A stretch of DNA of 64,000 bases. It comes from Fundidesulfovibrio agrisoli (lineage in GTDB: Bacteria; Desulfobacterota; Desulfovibrionia; Desulfovibrionales; Desulfovibrionaceae). The position numbers were made by a program, and so were the translations under genes. This document shows positions 15,431 to 27,596 of this stretch, piece by piece. The stretch lies in NCBI RefSeq assembly GCF_022808715.1, contig NZ_JAKZKX010000010.1, positions 62,001 through 126,000 on the forward strand, given 5' to 3'. The notes under the pieces are model-generated. The model saw only the letters and a program-made list of their open reading frames with translations. It was not told where the DNA came from and ran no database searches. Within the stretch, counting starts at the first letter, position 1, and every line of letters begins with the position of its first letter.

Positions 15431-17326
15431 CTAGCCGATGCTCGGGTTGTTGTGCTTGAGCCAGAGCTGGAGCACCAGCAGGGTCCACAGCTCCTTGCGG
15501 CGGTCGGCGCGGCCCGTGGCGTGCTCCTCCACCAGGGCGCGCACGGCCTTTGGCTCGAACAGGCCCTGGGCGCGCAGGTGCGCCTCGCCCAGCAGCTCGT
15601 CCACCAGGGGGCGGAGCCTGCCGCGCAGCCACTTGGCCACCGGGATCAGGAAGCCGCGCTTGTTGCGCGTGAGGATCTCCCTGGGGAGCACGTCCGCCAG
15701 GGCCTTCTTCAGGATGTATTTGCGCTTGAGCCCCCGTAGCTTGAAATCGAAGGGCAGCCTGCAGGCGAACTCGGCCACGCCGCGATCCAGGAAGGGGGCG
15801 CGGGCCTCCAGGGAATGCATCATGGTGCAGCGGTCCACCTTGACCAGGATGTAGTCCAGTAGGAACTGCCTGGCGTAGGTGTGCGCGGCCTTGTCCATGA
15901 CGGAGCCGGGTGCGCGCTCGAAGATGCGCCTGGTGGAGTCGTAGAGGTTCTCGCCCTTGAGCGCGCCCATGCCCTGGTCCAGCCAGAGGGCGCGCTGCTG
16001 CGCGGGGTGCAGGGCCGTGAGCCAGGTCTGTATGCGCAGCCACTCGGGCTTCGTGGCCCCGGCCAAAAAGGTTGCCGCTCCCAGGCGCAGGTTCACGTAG
16101 CCCTCGGAGGCGGGCAGCACGGCGCACAGCGGCTCCACCACGCCCCGGCGCAGGAAGCCGGGCAGGGCGTTGTACCAGCGCGAGGCCTTGAGCCCGATGA
16201 AGTGCTCGTAGCCTGAGAAAAGTTCGTCCGCGCCGTCGCCGCCCAGGGCCACGGTGACCTTCTCCCGCGTGATCTTGGAGAGCAGGTAGGTGGGCGCGAT
16301 GGAAGGGTCGGCCATGGGCTCGTCGAAACGGGTGACGATCTCGGGCAGCAGGTCGGCGCAGTCCTCGGCGGCCAGGATGCGCTCGTGGTGGTCCGTCTCC
16401 CAGCGTTTGGCCACCACGCGCGCATAGGAGGACTCGTCGTAGCTGGCCTCCTTGAAGCCGATGGAGAAGGTCTTGATGCGCGGGGCCAGCTGGGCCATGA
16501 GCCCGGCCACGATGGAGGAGTCGATGCCGCCGGAGAGGAACACGCCCAGGGGCACGTCCGAGACGAGCCTGCGCTTCACGGCCAGGGTCAGGCGCTCGCG
16601 CAGCTCTTCGCAGAGCTCCTCCTCGGTGGCGTGGGTGGGTTCGGGGCCGGGCAGGTGCCAGTAGGGCTCCACCACCACCTGCGCGTCGTGCAGCAGCAGG
16701 AAGTGCGAGGGCGGCAGCTTGCGCACCTCGCGGTAGATGCTCTCCGGCGTGGGCACGTATTCGTAGGCCAGGAAGCGGGCCAGGGTCTCGGAGGCCACGG
16801 TCAGCTTCAGGCCCGGGTACTGCGCCAGGGCGGTGAGCTCCGAGGCGAAGGCGAACACGCCGTTCTGCACGGTGTAGAAGAAGGGCTTCTTGCCGAAGCG
16901 GTCGCGGGCGCAGAACAGGGTGCGGGTGGAGTCGTCCCAGAGGGCGAAGGCGAACATGCCCTCGAAGCGGTCCAGGCAGTCGGGGCCCCACTCCAGCCAG
17001 CCCGCCAGGATGATCTCCGTGTCGGAGCTGGTGCGGAAGCCGTGGCCCCTGGATTCTAGCTCGGCCTTGATCTCGCGGTAGTTGTAGATCTCGCCGTTGA
17101 AGGTCACGGCGCAGCGGCCCGAGTGGTGCTCCATGGGCTGGCCGCCGCTGGAGAGGTCGATGATGGAGAGCCTGCGGTGGCCCAGGGCCGCCGGGCCGCG
17201 CAGCATGTGCCCCCAGCCGTCCGGGCCGCGGTGGGCCATGCGCGAGGTCATGCCCTCCAGCACCTGGGTGGCGTCCTGGGGCAGGGGCTCGCCGCCCGTG
17301 AGAACGAAACCGGCTATGCCGCACAT
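15431..17326 (-). CDS. asnB: Asparagine synthase (glutamine-hydrolysing)
   Basis: A 631-residue AsnB. After the initiator Met, Cys2 (MCGIAGFVL) is the N-terminal nucleophile of the glutaminase domain, with HRGPDGWGH, the HRRLSIIDLS substrate site and the FNGEIYNYREIK motif. The synthetase half has the PP-loop FLSGGIDSSIVAGLM for ATP pyrophosphatase chemistry and GGDGADELFSGYEHF. It makes asparagine or amidates another carboxylate with glutamine nitrogen. AsnB paralogues of this length are common in surface-polysaccharide loci, where they probably amidate uronic acids; its place between two glycosyltransferases favours that role over bulk asparagine synthesis. It starts 4 bases after the upstream GT4 stop. 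Confidence 0.92.
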   Translation of the reverse strand: MCGIAGFVLTGGEPLPQDATQVLEGMTSRMAHRGPDGWGHMLRGPAALGHRRLSIIDLSSGGQPMEHHSGRCAVTFNGEIYNYREIKAELESRGHGFRTSSDTEIILAGWLEWGPDCLDRFEGMFAFALWDDSTRTLFCARDRFGKKPFFYTVQNGVFAFASELTALAQYPGLKLTVASETLARFLAYEYVPTPESIYREVRKLPPSHFLLLHDAQVVVEPYWHLPGPEPTHATEEELCEELRERLTLAVKRRLVSDVPLGVFLSGGIDSSIVAGLMAQLAPRIKTFSIGFKEASYDESSYARVVAKRWETDHHERILAAEDCADLLPEIVTRFDEPMADPSIAPTYLLSKITREKVTVALGGDGADELFSGYEHFIGLKASRWYNALPGFLRRGVVEPLCAVLPASEGYVNLRLGAATFLAGATKPEWLRIQTWLTALHPAQQRALWLDQGMGALKGENLYDSTRRIFERAPGSVMDKAAHTYARQFLLDYILVKVDRCTMMHSLEARAPFLDRGVAEFACRLPFDFKLRGLKRKYILKKALADVLPREILTRNKRGFLIPVAKWLRGRLRPLVDELLGEAHLRAQGLFEPKAVRALVEEHATGRADRRKELWTLLVLQLWLKHNNPSIG

Positions 17327-17329
17327 GCG

Positions 17330-18571
17330 CTAGGGTTTCTCCGTGTCCTGGGGGGTGAGGTGCCGGGCGAAAAGCTCGAAGAGCGCTTTGGCGTTGGCCT
17401 GCGGGTCGAACATGGTCTTCACCAGTTCGCGCCCTTTCGCCGCCATCTCGACGGCGCGGCCCCTGTCGGAGGCCATCCGGCGCACGGCGGCGGCCAGGGC
17501 GGCCGGGTCGCGCTGGGGCACGATCAGGCCGGTCTCGCCGTCGCGGATCACCTCGGGGATGCCGCAGACGTCCGTGGCCACCACGGGCATGCGGTAGGCC
17601 AGGGCCTCCATGATGACGTTGGGGATGCCGTCGCGGTCTCCGCTGGAGTGCACGACGCTCGGCACCAGGAACACGTCGTGGGTCTTGAAAAGGTAGGCCA
17701 GCTGGTCGTGCGGCAGGAAGCCGGGCATGTCCACGCAGTCCTTGAGGCCCAGCAACAGGCGCAGGGCGCGCAGGATGGGGCCCTGGAAGCCCGCGCCCAC
17801 CAGGGTCAGCTTGAAGCGCACCCCCTGCTTCTTGAGCAGGGCGCAGGCCTTGAGCAGCACGTCGAAGCCCTTGGTGCGGGCGAAGCGGCCCACGGCCAGC
17901 AGCTTGAGCGGCTCGGCCATGGCGGCGTCGCAGTCGCCGTTCTCGCGCAGGGTCAGGCTGTTGTAGACCAGGTTGACCTTGTGCTCCTGCCCGGGCGCGA
18001 AGGAGCCCAGGTAGCCCACGTTGGCCAGGTTGTTGGCGCGCACGAAGGCGCTGTCGCGGATCTTTTCGGCCAGGGCGCCGTCGGGGGGGTAGATGTCCCC
18101 CGCGCGGCCGGCCATGGAGAAAGGAATCCCGGTCAGGCGCGAGGCCACCCAGGCCGCCGTGGCCGGGCCGTTGGCCCAGGGGGAGTGGATGTGCCCCACC
18201 TGGTCGCGCTCCAGCAGGCGCGCCAGCCTGAACCCGGCGAGAAAGGCCCACCAGGCCTCGCCCTTGACCTCCAGGCAGCTCCACTTGCGGTTCAGCACCT
18301 CTTTGGCCAGGGCCTTGAAGCATCCGGGGATGCGCCTGTTCCAGTAGAGGATGTCGCGCACCATCAGCGGCAGGGCCTTGAGGCCCATGCGCCGCACCCC
18401 GTAGGAGGCGTCCAGCATCTCGGGAGAGAGGTTGGAGAGCTTCTTGCCGTACAGGCTGTAGACGAGCACGTGCAGACCCTGCTGACGCAGGGACTTGACT
18501 TCGCGGAAGATGAAGGTTTCCGATGAGAGAGGAAACCAGAGCAGTACGTATGCGGTAGTGGGCAGATTCAA
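17330..18571 (-). CDS. GT4-family glycosyltransferase
   Basis: A GT-B enzyme of about 413 residues. The N-terminal part contains YVLLWFPLSSETFIFREVKSLRQQGLHVLVYSLYG, the usual opening of the colanic-acid-type GT4 group. The C-terminal domain has LLAVGRFARTKGFDVLLKA, SSGDRDGIPNVIMEALAYRMPVVATDVCGIPEVI (with the EX7E-type donor site), and GETGLIVP. The frame is open to an ATG at 18691, but the extra 40 residues are not family-like and that ATG has no ribosome site. I therefore prefer TTG 18571, six bases after GGGGA; start is uncertain. It is the first gene of the run with asnB and the MJ1255-like enzyme and is divergent from cheV. Confidence 0.82.
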   Translation of the reverse strand: MNLPTTAYVLLWFPLSSETFIFREVKSLRQQGLHVLVYSLYGKKLSNLSPEMLDASYGVRRMGLKALPLMVRDILYWNRRIPGCFKALAKEVLNRKWSCLEVKGEAWWAFLAGFRLARLLERDQVGHIHSPWANGPATAAWVASRLTGIPFSMAGRAGDIYPPDGALAEKIRDSAFVRANNLANVGYLGSFAPGQEHKVNLVYNSLTLRENGDCDAAMAEPLKLLAVGRFARTKGFDVLLKACALLKKQGVRFKLTLVGAGFQGPILRALRLLLGLKDCVDMPGFLPHDQLAYLFKTHDVFLVPSVVHSSGDRDGIPNVIMEALAYRMPVVATDVCGIPEVIRDGETGLIVPQRDPAALAAAVRRMASDRGRAVEMAAKGRELVKTMFDPQANAKALFELFARHLTPQDTEKP

Positions 18572-18765
18572 AAGTGGTCCCCAATGGCGGATCGGTCCAT
18601 GATCCCTTGCTGGGGTGTAATCCAGCACGGGCCGTGTGTAAAGTGTGCAGGTCCGGAAGAAAGGCTTGACAAGCGAAGGTTTGTAACACATCCGGTATGT
18701 GGCTTGAACTGAAGCGGTTTATGCCCGTGTGACTTCATTTCGCACCACATTTTCCAGGGCAGGAC

Positions 18766-19737
18766 ATGAGCCAGACCAACATCCTCCTCGAATCCGGCAC
18801 CAACGAGCTTGAGATCGTCGAGTTCTATATCGACGAAACGGGCGAAGACGGCGCGACCTACCGCAGCCATTTCGGCGTGAACGTGGCCAAGGTGCTGGAG
18901 ATCATCCGCAAGCCCAAGGTCACCAAGCTGCCGAGCACCCCCCACCCCTCCGTGGAGGGCACCTTCAACCTGCGCTCGCGCATCATACCGCTCATCGACC
19001 TGTCGGTCTGGCTGGGCAAGGTCATGGTGGAGACGGACAACGCCAAGGTCATCGTCTCGGAGTTCAACAACATCACCAACGCCTTCCTGGTCTCGGGCGT
19101 CACGCGCATCCACCGCCTGAGCTGGGAGCAGGTGGAGCCGCCCAGCGGCTACGTGGCCAGCTTTTCTTCCAACAGCTTCACCGGCGTCATCAAATTCGAG
19201 GACCGCATCGTGCTTCTGCTGGACATGGAAAAGATCATCTGGGACCTCAACCCCAGCCTGGCCATGCGCGAAGACCCCGATGCGGACGCCCGCGTGGAGG
19301 CGACGGAGGATTTCCATTACCGCGCCCTGGTGGTGGACGACTCCACCTCCATCCGCAAGCTCATCGCCGGCACCCTGGCGCGCGACGGCTACGAGGTGGA
19401 GCAGGACATCAACGGGCAGAAGGCCTGGGAGCGCCTGCTCGCCATCAAGCAGATGGCCTCCGAGCGCGGCGTGGACATCCTGGACGCGGTGAACCTGGTG
19501 GTCACCGACATCGAGATGCCGGCCATGGACGGACACAACCTCTGCAAGCGCATCAAGGACGACCCCGTGCTGCGCGACATCCCCGTGATCCTGTTCTCCT
19601 CGCTCATCAACGACAAGCTCTACCACAAGGGCCAGTCCGTGGGCGCGGACGACCAGGTGACCAAACCCGAGATCACCACCCTGACCGTGCGGGCCAAGAA
19701 GCTCATCGAGCAGAAGGGCAAGCGCCTGGGCATTTAG
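18766..19737 (+). CDS. cheV: Chemotaxis coupling protein CheV (CheW-receiver fusion)
   Basis: A 323-residue protein with an N-terminal CheW domain (about 15-170; VEGTFNLRSRIIPLIDLSVWLG is the signature) and a C-terminal receiver domain (about 188-320). The receiver has an acidic pair in VVDDSTS, the phosphoacceptor Asp248 in VVTDIEMPAMDG, and the lysine of QVTKPE. CheV couples chemoreceptors to CheA and lets phosphorylation tune that coupling. A perfect TTGACA lies at 18666-18671, but I see no convincing -10 at the right distance. A PilZ-like protein gene follows 33 bases later, probably in the same transcript. Two chemoreceptor genes lie elsewhere in the window. Confidence 0.92.
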   Translation: MSQTNILLESGTNELEIVEFYIDETGEDGATYRSHFGVNVAKVLEIIRKPKVTKLPSTPHPSVEGTFNLRSRIIPLIDLSVWLGKVMVETDNAKVIVSEFNNITNAFLVSGVTRIHRLSWEQVEPPSGYVASFSSNSFTGVIKFEDRIVLLLDMEKIIWDLNPSLAMREDPDADARVEATEDFHYRALVVDDSTSIRKLIAGTLARDGYEVEQDINGQKAWERLLAIKQMASERGVDILDAVNLVVTDIEMPAMDGHNLCKRIKDDPVLRDIPVILFSSLINDKLYHKGQSVGADDQVTKPEITTLTVRAKKLIEQKGKRLGI

Positions 19738-19770
19738 GCGCTTAAGCCCGGCCCGAGCCGGAGAGGACCC

Positions 19771-20487
19771 ATGAGCATTCGGGTGTTGCTTGTCTGCGAG
19801 GAGGGGCCCGCCAGGCGGGCCTATCTGCTCGCCCTCGAAGGGCCGGACCTGCGGGTGGACGTGGCGGACTCGCCGCGCAGCGTGAAGGAGCGCATCCAGA
19901 CCGTTGCCTACCAGGGCGTCGTGGTGGACATGCACACCCTGATGCGCGACCGGACCTACGACAAGCGCGAGCTCTTCCGCCTGGAGGAGCGGTTCCCCGT
20001 GGTCCGCGTGCGCCTTGACCCGGCCACCGGCGAGATCGCGGGGGTCTCCTGCGGGGAGGCCATACGCGGCAAGGCGGGCCTGCGGGAGTTCATCGTGAGC
20101 CAGTGCGGCTGCGCGAGGTCCGCGGCGGCCCATCTGGCGGAGGGTGTGCCCCTCAATCTGGCCGTGATGATCTGCCCCGCAAGATCAAGCCTGGAAGAGA
20201 AGTGCGGCAAGTCCGTTACGCTGCGCATGGCCTTGGCCGGGTGCTCGGTGTTCGCGCCCGCGCCGCCCGAGGAAGGCGCGCTGCTCTGGCTCATATTCCC
20301 CGACCTCAGCGACCGCACGCCCATACCGTCCCGGGTGGTCTGGCGGGTGCCCTGGGGCGGCAAGCGCGCCGCGCCGGGCATGGGGCTCACCTTCACCTCG
20401 CTCACGCAGGCGCAGTTGCGCGAGTTCCTGGATATGGGGCTCACCGGCCCGCAGCCTCCCCTTGCCCCGGACCTCCAGGACGTGTAG
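19771..20487 (+). CDS. PilZ-like protein with receiver-like N-terminus
   Basis: A 238-residue protein. The first 115 residues alternate strands and helices (SIRVLLVCEEGPARRAYLLAL, VAYQGVVVDMHTL) like a receiver or receiver-derived fold, but without a clear acidic pocket. The second half (about 118-225) resembles a PilZ domain in strand order (TLRMALAGCSVFAPAPPEEGALLWLIFP, then SRVVWRVPWG). It lacks an obvious RXXXR motif, so c-di-GMP binding is doubtful. It follows cheV at 33 bases, which suggests a link to motility or surface behaviour. This is a weak family call made from pattern and context. Confidence 0.55.
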   Translation: MSIRVLLVCEEGPARRAYLLALEGPDLRVDVADSPRSVKERIQTVAYQGVVVDMHTLMRDRTYDKRELFRLEERFPVVRVRLDPATGEIAGVSCGEAIRGKAGLREFIVSQCGCARSAAAHLAEGVPLNLAVMICPARSSLEEKCGKSVTLRMALAGCSVFAPAPPEEGALLWLIFPDLSDRTPIPSRVVWRVPWGGKRAAPGMGLTFTSLTQAQLREFLDMGLTGPQPPLAPDLQDV

Positions 20488-20505
20488 ACACTTGGCCCAC
20501 GGCGC

Positions 20506-20595
20506 GGAGGGATGGCCGAGCGGTTTAAGGCGGTGGTCTTGAAAACCATTGAGGGGGAGACCCCTCCGGGGGTTCGAATCCCTCTCCCTCCGCCA
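20506..20595 (+). tRNA. tRNA-Ser(UGA)
   Basis: A 90-base class II tRNA. The acceptor stem GGAGGGA (20506-20512) pairs with TCCCTCC (20585-20591), followed by G and an encoded CCA. The D-arm GGCCGAGCGGTTTAAGGC, anticodon loop CTTGAAA (anticodon TGA), a long variable arm and GGTTCGAATCC in the T-arm are all present. The 3' end is not duplicated nearby, so there is no sign of an integrated element. Confidence 0.97.
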
Positions 20596-20872
20596 TATCG
20601 GCGCCTATCGAGCCTTCTCCCGTTTTTTGCCGCTCCCGCGGTGTCTTCTTCTTCCGACGATTTCCTCATTCTTACGTTGCCTTCCCGAACGCCGTATTTC
20701 GTGAACAAGGCCGCCATCGGCTGAGTCGCGCTGGCGACCATGCTCCTCAGTCCGGCGGTCAGGCGGTTCAACCGGGCCAAAGGAGGTGCGGGAGAATCCT
20801 TTTCGGGTGACGCTGGGGCAAACCAGCAGAGTTCACATCCCAACGGCATCGAATCCCAAGAGAAGCAGCACC

Positions 20873-23839
<2,967 letters not shown>

Positions 23840-23887
23840 GTGTTCCTTGCGTAGACGGCCAGGGATTATGGAAGTTTTCTATAAATA

Positions 23888-23916
23888 ATTCTGTCTTCCG
23901 GGGGATTGTTTGTCAA
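23888..23916 (-). promoter_or_regulatory. Sigma70 promoter of the hybrid kinase gene
   Basis: On the minus strand: TTGACA (23911-23916), a 17-base spacer, CAGAAT (23888-23893). The -35 is perfect and the -10 matches four of six. The start codon is 49 bases further on. Confidence 0.55.
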
Positions 23917-23996
23917 TGAGGCCTCGCAGCCCAAAGCCGCGAACGGCAGGAGGCGTGATGAAGCCTGCGCGGCCCCGGCTCCGGCCGAGCCCATCC

Positions 23997-26705
23997 TCAG
24001 GAAAGCCCCTCCAGCGGCTCGCTCTCCCCGCCTTGCCCCTCGTACCCGTCTGACAACAATCCATCCGCCAGCAGTTGTTCGGGCGGCATGGGCCTTGCGA
24101 AATAGTATCCCTGCCCGATGCGGCAGCCCAGCGCCTTGAGGGTGCTGAACTGCTCGATGGTCTCGATGCCTTCGGCCACGACCGACAGCCCCAGCGACTC
24201 CGACATGGCGATGATGGCCTGGGTGATGGCGCGGTCGTCCGGGCTGCGGTCCACCTCCATGATGAACGAGCGGTCGATCTTGAGCTGGTTGATGGGGTAG
24301 TGGCGTAGCGACGACAGGGAGGAGAAGCCCGTGCCGAAGTCGTCGATGGCGACCTCCAGCCCCATGTCCCGGAAGGCGGTCAGGGCCTGCTGCACCTCCT
24401 GGCGGTCGGACATCAGGGCCGTCTCGGTCAGTTCGATGGCCAGCAGCCGGGGCGGGATCCCGTGGCGCTTGAGGATGCGCTCGATCATGGGCTGGACGTC
24501 ACCTCGCCGGAACTGGCTGGGCGAGAGATTGATGGCCACCTGCGGCGGAGCGAGCCCCGCCTTCAGCCAGGCTGCTATCTGGGCGGCGGCCGTATCCGCG
24601 ACCCACTCCCCCAGGAGGTCGATCAGCCTGCTCTTCTCGGCCTGAGGGATGAAGCGGCCGGGGAGAATGCACCCCTCCACGGGGTGCTGCCAGCGCACCA
24701 GGGCCTCCAGTCCGACGACCTTGAGCGAATCCATGTCGAACTTCGGCTGGTAATGCAGCAGGAGTTCGCCATGTTCGATGGCGCGGGGCAGCCCGGTCTC
24801 GATGTTCAGTTGCTCGTTCACCACCTGCTGGAGCTGGTCCGTGAAGAACCTGTAGGTGTTCTTGCCCTGGTCCTTGGCGAGGTACATGGCGGTGTCGGCG
24901 TTCTTGAGCAGGCTCAGCGCGTCGGCCCCGTGCTCTGGGTAGAGCGAGATGCCGATGCTGGCCCCGGCGTATATCTCCTGGCCGCCCACCCTGATCGGGC
25001 GGGTCAGGGCTTCGCTGATGCGCCGCGCGGTCTTGTCGGCGATGGCCCGGTCCGCGTTGTGGAGCAGCATGGCGAACTCGTCGCCGCCGAAGCGGGCGAT
25101 GATGTCCGTGGCGCGCAGCAGCTCCCGCAGGCGTTTGGCCAGCTCCCTGAGCAGCTCGTCGCCGGTGGAGTGCCCCAGGGAGTCGTTGACGATCTTGAAG
25201 TTGTCGATGTCGATGAAGGCCACGGCGAAGCGCCCGCCAGTCGCGGCGCAGCCCTCGATGGCCTGCTGGATGCGGTCGTTGAACAGGGTCCGGTTGGGCA
25301 GCAGGGTCAGCTCGTCGTGGGTGGCCAGGAACTCGATGCGCCGTTGGGTGCCCGCGATCTTCTTGATGTCCGAGAACACGCCGATATAGTTGAGCGGCTC
25401 GCCCCGGCTGTTGTGAATGACGTTGATGCTCAACCATTCAAGGTAGATAGTGCCGTCCTTCTTGCGGTTCCAGATTTCTCCCTGCCACCAGCCCCTTGTG
25501 TTGATGCTGTCCCACATCTCCTTGTAGAATTTCTGGTCATGCCGCCCGGAGGCCAACTTGCGGGGCGTTTCGCCCACGATTTCATTGTGGGTGTAGCCGG
25601 TGATGCGGCAGAAGGCGTCGTTGACGGTGAGGATGGTGGTGTCCACGTCCGTGATGCAGATGGCCTCCCCGGAGCGGTCGAAGACGTTGGCCGCGAGCTG
25701 CAACTGGCGCTTGGCCCGCTCCCGGTGGCGCAGATTGTCGATGATGAGCGCCGCGAGGATCAGCAGGATCACGGAAACCGACGCCACCACGAGGATGACG
25801 GTGTTGCGGACCTGCTCGAAGGGCGAGAACACGGACTCCACCGAGCGCCCGCTGACGAAGGTCAGCCCGTACAGGGGGAGCCTGTAGAACCCGAAGACCC
25901 GCTCGATGCCGTCGATCTGGGAGGCCCGCCGGAAGTTGCCGCTCATGGGCGGGGCCGGCACCAGGTAGGGCGTGTCGGTGATGGTCCCGCCGAAGATGTT
26001 GTCCGTGGTGGAGGCGCGCGCCAGCAGCACGCCGTCGTCGCGGACGATGTCCACCACGTCCTTCTCGTCCAGGCCCAGGCTCCAGAAGAAGTGGGCGAAA
26101 TAGTCGGGGTCCACCGAGAGCACGATCACTCCCGCCAGCTTGCCGTCGCGCACGATGCGCCCCGAGAACTGGATGGACCACTTGCCGGAGACGCGCCCAA
26201 GCACGGGCTTGCCGATGAAGATCGGCTTGCGCGGGCCGGAGAGGTGGGCCTTGAAGTGCTCCCGGTCGGCGATGCTCACCGGTGCGGCGCCCAACTGCGT
26301 GGAGGAGTAGGAGACCAGGCCGTCCGGCTCCGCCAGGGATATCTGGAAGGCCAGGTCGTCGATTTCGGTGCGCAGCCGCTGGGATTCGTCGATGAACCGG
26401 GCGTGGTCCGGAGTCCAGGCGCGGTCCAGCACCTTGAGGACCATTTCGATGCGCTTCACCGTGGAGAGCATGTGCTCGGCCAGGATCCTGGCGAGGTTCT
26501 TCGTCATGGTCTCGGCGGCGGCCCGGGCGTCCTGCTCGGCCCGGGACAGCTCCCAGAGGGTCGCCCCCCACAGCGCGGCCAGCAGGCAGATGAAGAAGAC
26601 GGCGACAGTGGCCCGCGAATGCCACCTGCGGGGCTGGCCTGCGCCCGTGGCCTGCCTGCCGCCTGTCTGCGCGTCTCTCGTGGGATATTCTTGGGTGTTG
26701 GTCAT
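23997..26705 (-). CDS. Cache-PAS-GGDEF-EAL c-di-GMP signalling protein
   Basis: A 902-residue bitopic protein. Helix 1 (about 33-52) and helix 2 (about 310-332) frame a periplasmic sensor of double-Cache type. A PAS/PAC unit (about 345-460) follows. The GGDEF domain has an intact RFGGDEFA near 538, so diguanylate cyclase activity is possible. The EAL domain has [11 protein letters not shown] near 665, [15 protein letters not shown] and [10 protein letters not shown], which are the metal and substrate residues of active phosphodiesterases. Either activity may dominate; GGDEF may act as a GTP-sensing regulator of EAL. It has its own promoter. A receptor for c-di-GMP could be one of the PilZ proteins in the window. 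Confidence 0.93.
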   Translation of the reverse strand: MTNTQEYPTRDAQTGGRQATGAGQPRRWHSRATVAVFFICLLAALWGATLWELSRAEQDARAAAETMTKNLARILAEHMLSTVKRIEMVLKVLDRAWTPDHARFIDESQRLRTEIDDLAFQISLAEPDGLVSYSSTQLGAAPVSIADREHFKAHLSGPRKPIFIGKPVLGRVSGKWSIQFSGRIVRDGKLAGVIVLSVDPDYFAHFFWSLGLDEKDVVDIVRDDGVLLARASTTDNIFGGTITDTPYLVPAPPMSGNFRRASQIDGIERVFGFYRLPLYGLTFVSGRSVESVFSPFEQVRNTVILVVASVSVILLILAALIIDNLRHRERAKRQLQLAANVFDRSGEAICITDVDTTILTVNDAFCRITGYTHNEIVGETPRKLASGRHDQKFYKEMWDSINTRGWWQGEIWNRKKDGTIYLEWLSINVIHNSRGEPLNYIGVFSDIKKIAGTQRRIEFLATHDELTLLPNRTLFNDRIQQAIEGCAATGGRFAVAFIDIDNFKIVNDSLGHSTGDELLRELAKRLRELLRATDIIARFGGDEFAMLLHNADRAIADKTARRISEALTRPIRVGGQEIYAGASIGISLYPEHGADALSLLKNADTAMYLAKDQGKNTYRFFTDQLQQVVNEQLNIETGLPRAIEHGELLLHYQPKFDMDSLKVVGLEALVRWQHPVEGCILPGRFIPQAEKSRLIDLLGEWVADTAAAQIAAWLKAGLAPPQVAINLSPSQFRRGDVQPMIERILKRHGIPPRLLAIELTETALMSDRQEVQQALTAFRDMGLEVAIDDFGTGFSSLSSLRHYPINQLKIDRSFIMEVDRSPDDRAITQAIIAMSESLGLSVVAEGIETIEQFSTLKALGCRIGQGYYFARPMPPEQLLADGLLSDGYEGQGGESEPLEGLS

Positions 26706-26745
26706 CTATGGGAACCGTAAAGGTGCTGGTAAACGGTACAAAGCA

Positions 26746-26775
26746 ATTATACGCCTCACGATGCGGTCTTGTAAA
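26746..26775 (-). promoter_or_regulatory. Sigma70 promoter of the GGDEF-EAL gene
   Basis: On the minus strand: TTTACA (26770-26775), 18-base spacer, perfect TATAAT (26746-26751). The start codon ATG 26705 follows after about 40 bases. Confidence 0.65.
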
Positions 26776-27212
26776 TGATTCTTGCCCCTTTGGAAAAGCG
26801 GCGCTGTCGAATCATCCCCGACTGTAAAACAGGAGTGGAATTGTCTTGATTGAAGCAGGCGAAAAAGATGCGGCAGGCATTTCCCCAGCCTAAGTTGGCC
26901 GGGCCGCGCACTCCGGGGCGTATCCCGGCGGGGGGGGGGGAAGGCCCAGCCGGGTGGGACGCCGCGAGAGTCATCCGGGTGTGGAAGCACGTGGGATGGG
27001 GCTCCAGCCTTGTGTCCCCAACGGGGTTGGCGCGCAGCCCCCGTGCGAAGTGCCTTGGGCGTCAGGAGCGGCGCGCCCCTTCGACTGCTGACGGCACAAG
27101 GCCAGAGTGCGGGGCGTCATCCCCGGCGTAGCCCGGCGCGGCCCTTCATGGTAGTCTTGAGTCTAGGCGGGAGGCCGGTGCGGCCAATTGTTCGACCCGC
27201 GGGAGGCAGCCG
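26776..27212. other. Intergenic region with an 11-G tract
   Basis: A 437-base gap between divergent genes. It holds an uninterrupted run of 11 G (26930-26940) and GC-rich partial repeats. A 93-codon open frame runs through it from 26850, but its composition is not protein-like. No convincing promoter for the downstream small gene is visible. Confidence 0.5.
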
Positions 27213-27518
27213 ATGGACGACGCCGATATCGTGGAGCTTCAGGCCCGCAGCGTGGCCTATTATTCGCCCGGGGATGAGGAGGCCTTCTTCGAGTGGCTGG
27301 ACAGGATCGAGTGCGTGGAGGGCGGCTCCGGGAGCGGCGACACGCTCTACATCTCGGTGGACAGGGCCGAGCTGGACGAGGAGTGCCTCACCGAATTGCT
27401 GGCGCTGTTCAGGCGCTACGGGGTGGATCTGAAACAGTTGCGCGTCTTCGACAGCGAGGAGTTCGCGTCCTGGTTCCGCAACCCCGAAGCCTTTTGGTAC
27501 GCCGAAGTGTTCGGCTAG
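27213..27518 (+). CDS. Small acidic protein of unknown function
   Basis: A 101-residue soluble protein, strongly acidic (DDADIVE, GDEEAFFEWLD, ELDEECLTELL). It has an alternating helix and strand pattern (DTLYISVDRAELDEECLTELLALFRRYGVDLKQLRVFDSEEFASWF) and an aromatic-rich C-terminus (WFRNPEAFWYAEVFG). I do not recognise a domain. It lies alone between the GGDEF-EAL gene and a chemoreceptor and ends before a GC-rich hairpin. The ATG is preceded by GGGAGGCAGCCG, an adequate ribosome site. The regular secondary-structure pattern and codon use support a real gene. Confidence 0.7.
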   Translation: MDDADIVELQARSVAYYSPGDEEAFFEWLDRIECVEGGSGSGDTLYISVDRAELDEECLTELLALFRRYGVDLKQLRVFDSEEFASWFRNPEAFWYAEVFG

Positions 27519-27529
27519 AGGCCAGGCTG

Positions 27530-27559
27530 GCCCGGGGCGCGCGAGCGCGTTCCCCGGGC
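27530..27559. terminator. GC-rich hairpin between convergent genes
   Basis: GCCCGGGG with CCCCGGGC forms the outer stem (27530-27559), and CGCG/CGCG the inner stem, interrupted by TT on one side. No T-tract follows, so termination strength is uncertain. Confidence 0.45.
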
Positions 27560-27596
27560 CTGCATGGCAAGGTTTTCGCCTGCCGGAGCGGCGTCC

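Noticed and set aside
15345-18689. An open frame of 1114 codons on the minus strand across asnB and the GT4 gene
   Set aside because: It is out of frame with both recognisable genes and codes Arg/Pro/Gly-rich sequence. High GC keeps stops rare.
18572-18691. N-terminal extension of the GT4 enzyme from an ATG at 18691
   Set aside because: The extra 40 residues do not resemble the family and the ATG lacks a ribosome site; a TTG at 18571 fits the usual N-terminus.
20506-20872. Integration site of a mobile element at tRNA-Ser
   Set aside because: No duplicated 3' tRNA end, integrase or foreign-looking genes are seen within the window.
26850-27131. A 93-codon open frame in the gap with the G tract
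   Set aside because: Low-complexity Gly/Pro/Arg product, no ribosome site, and the frame crosses the G-run.
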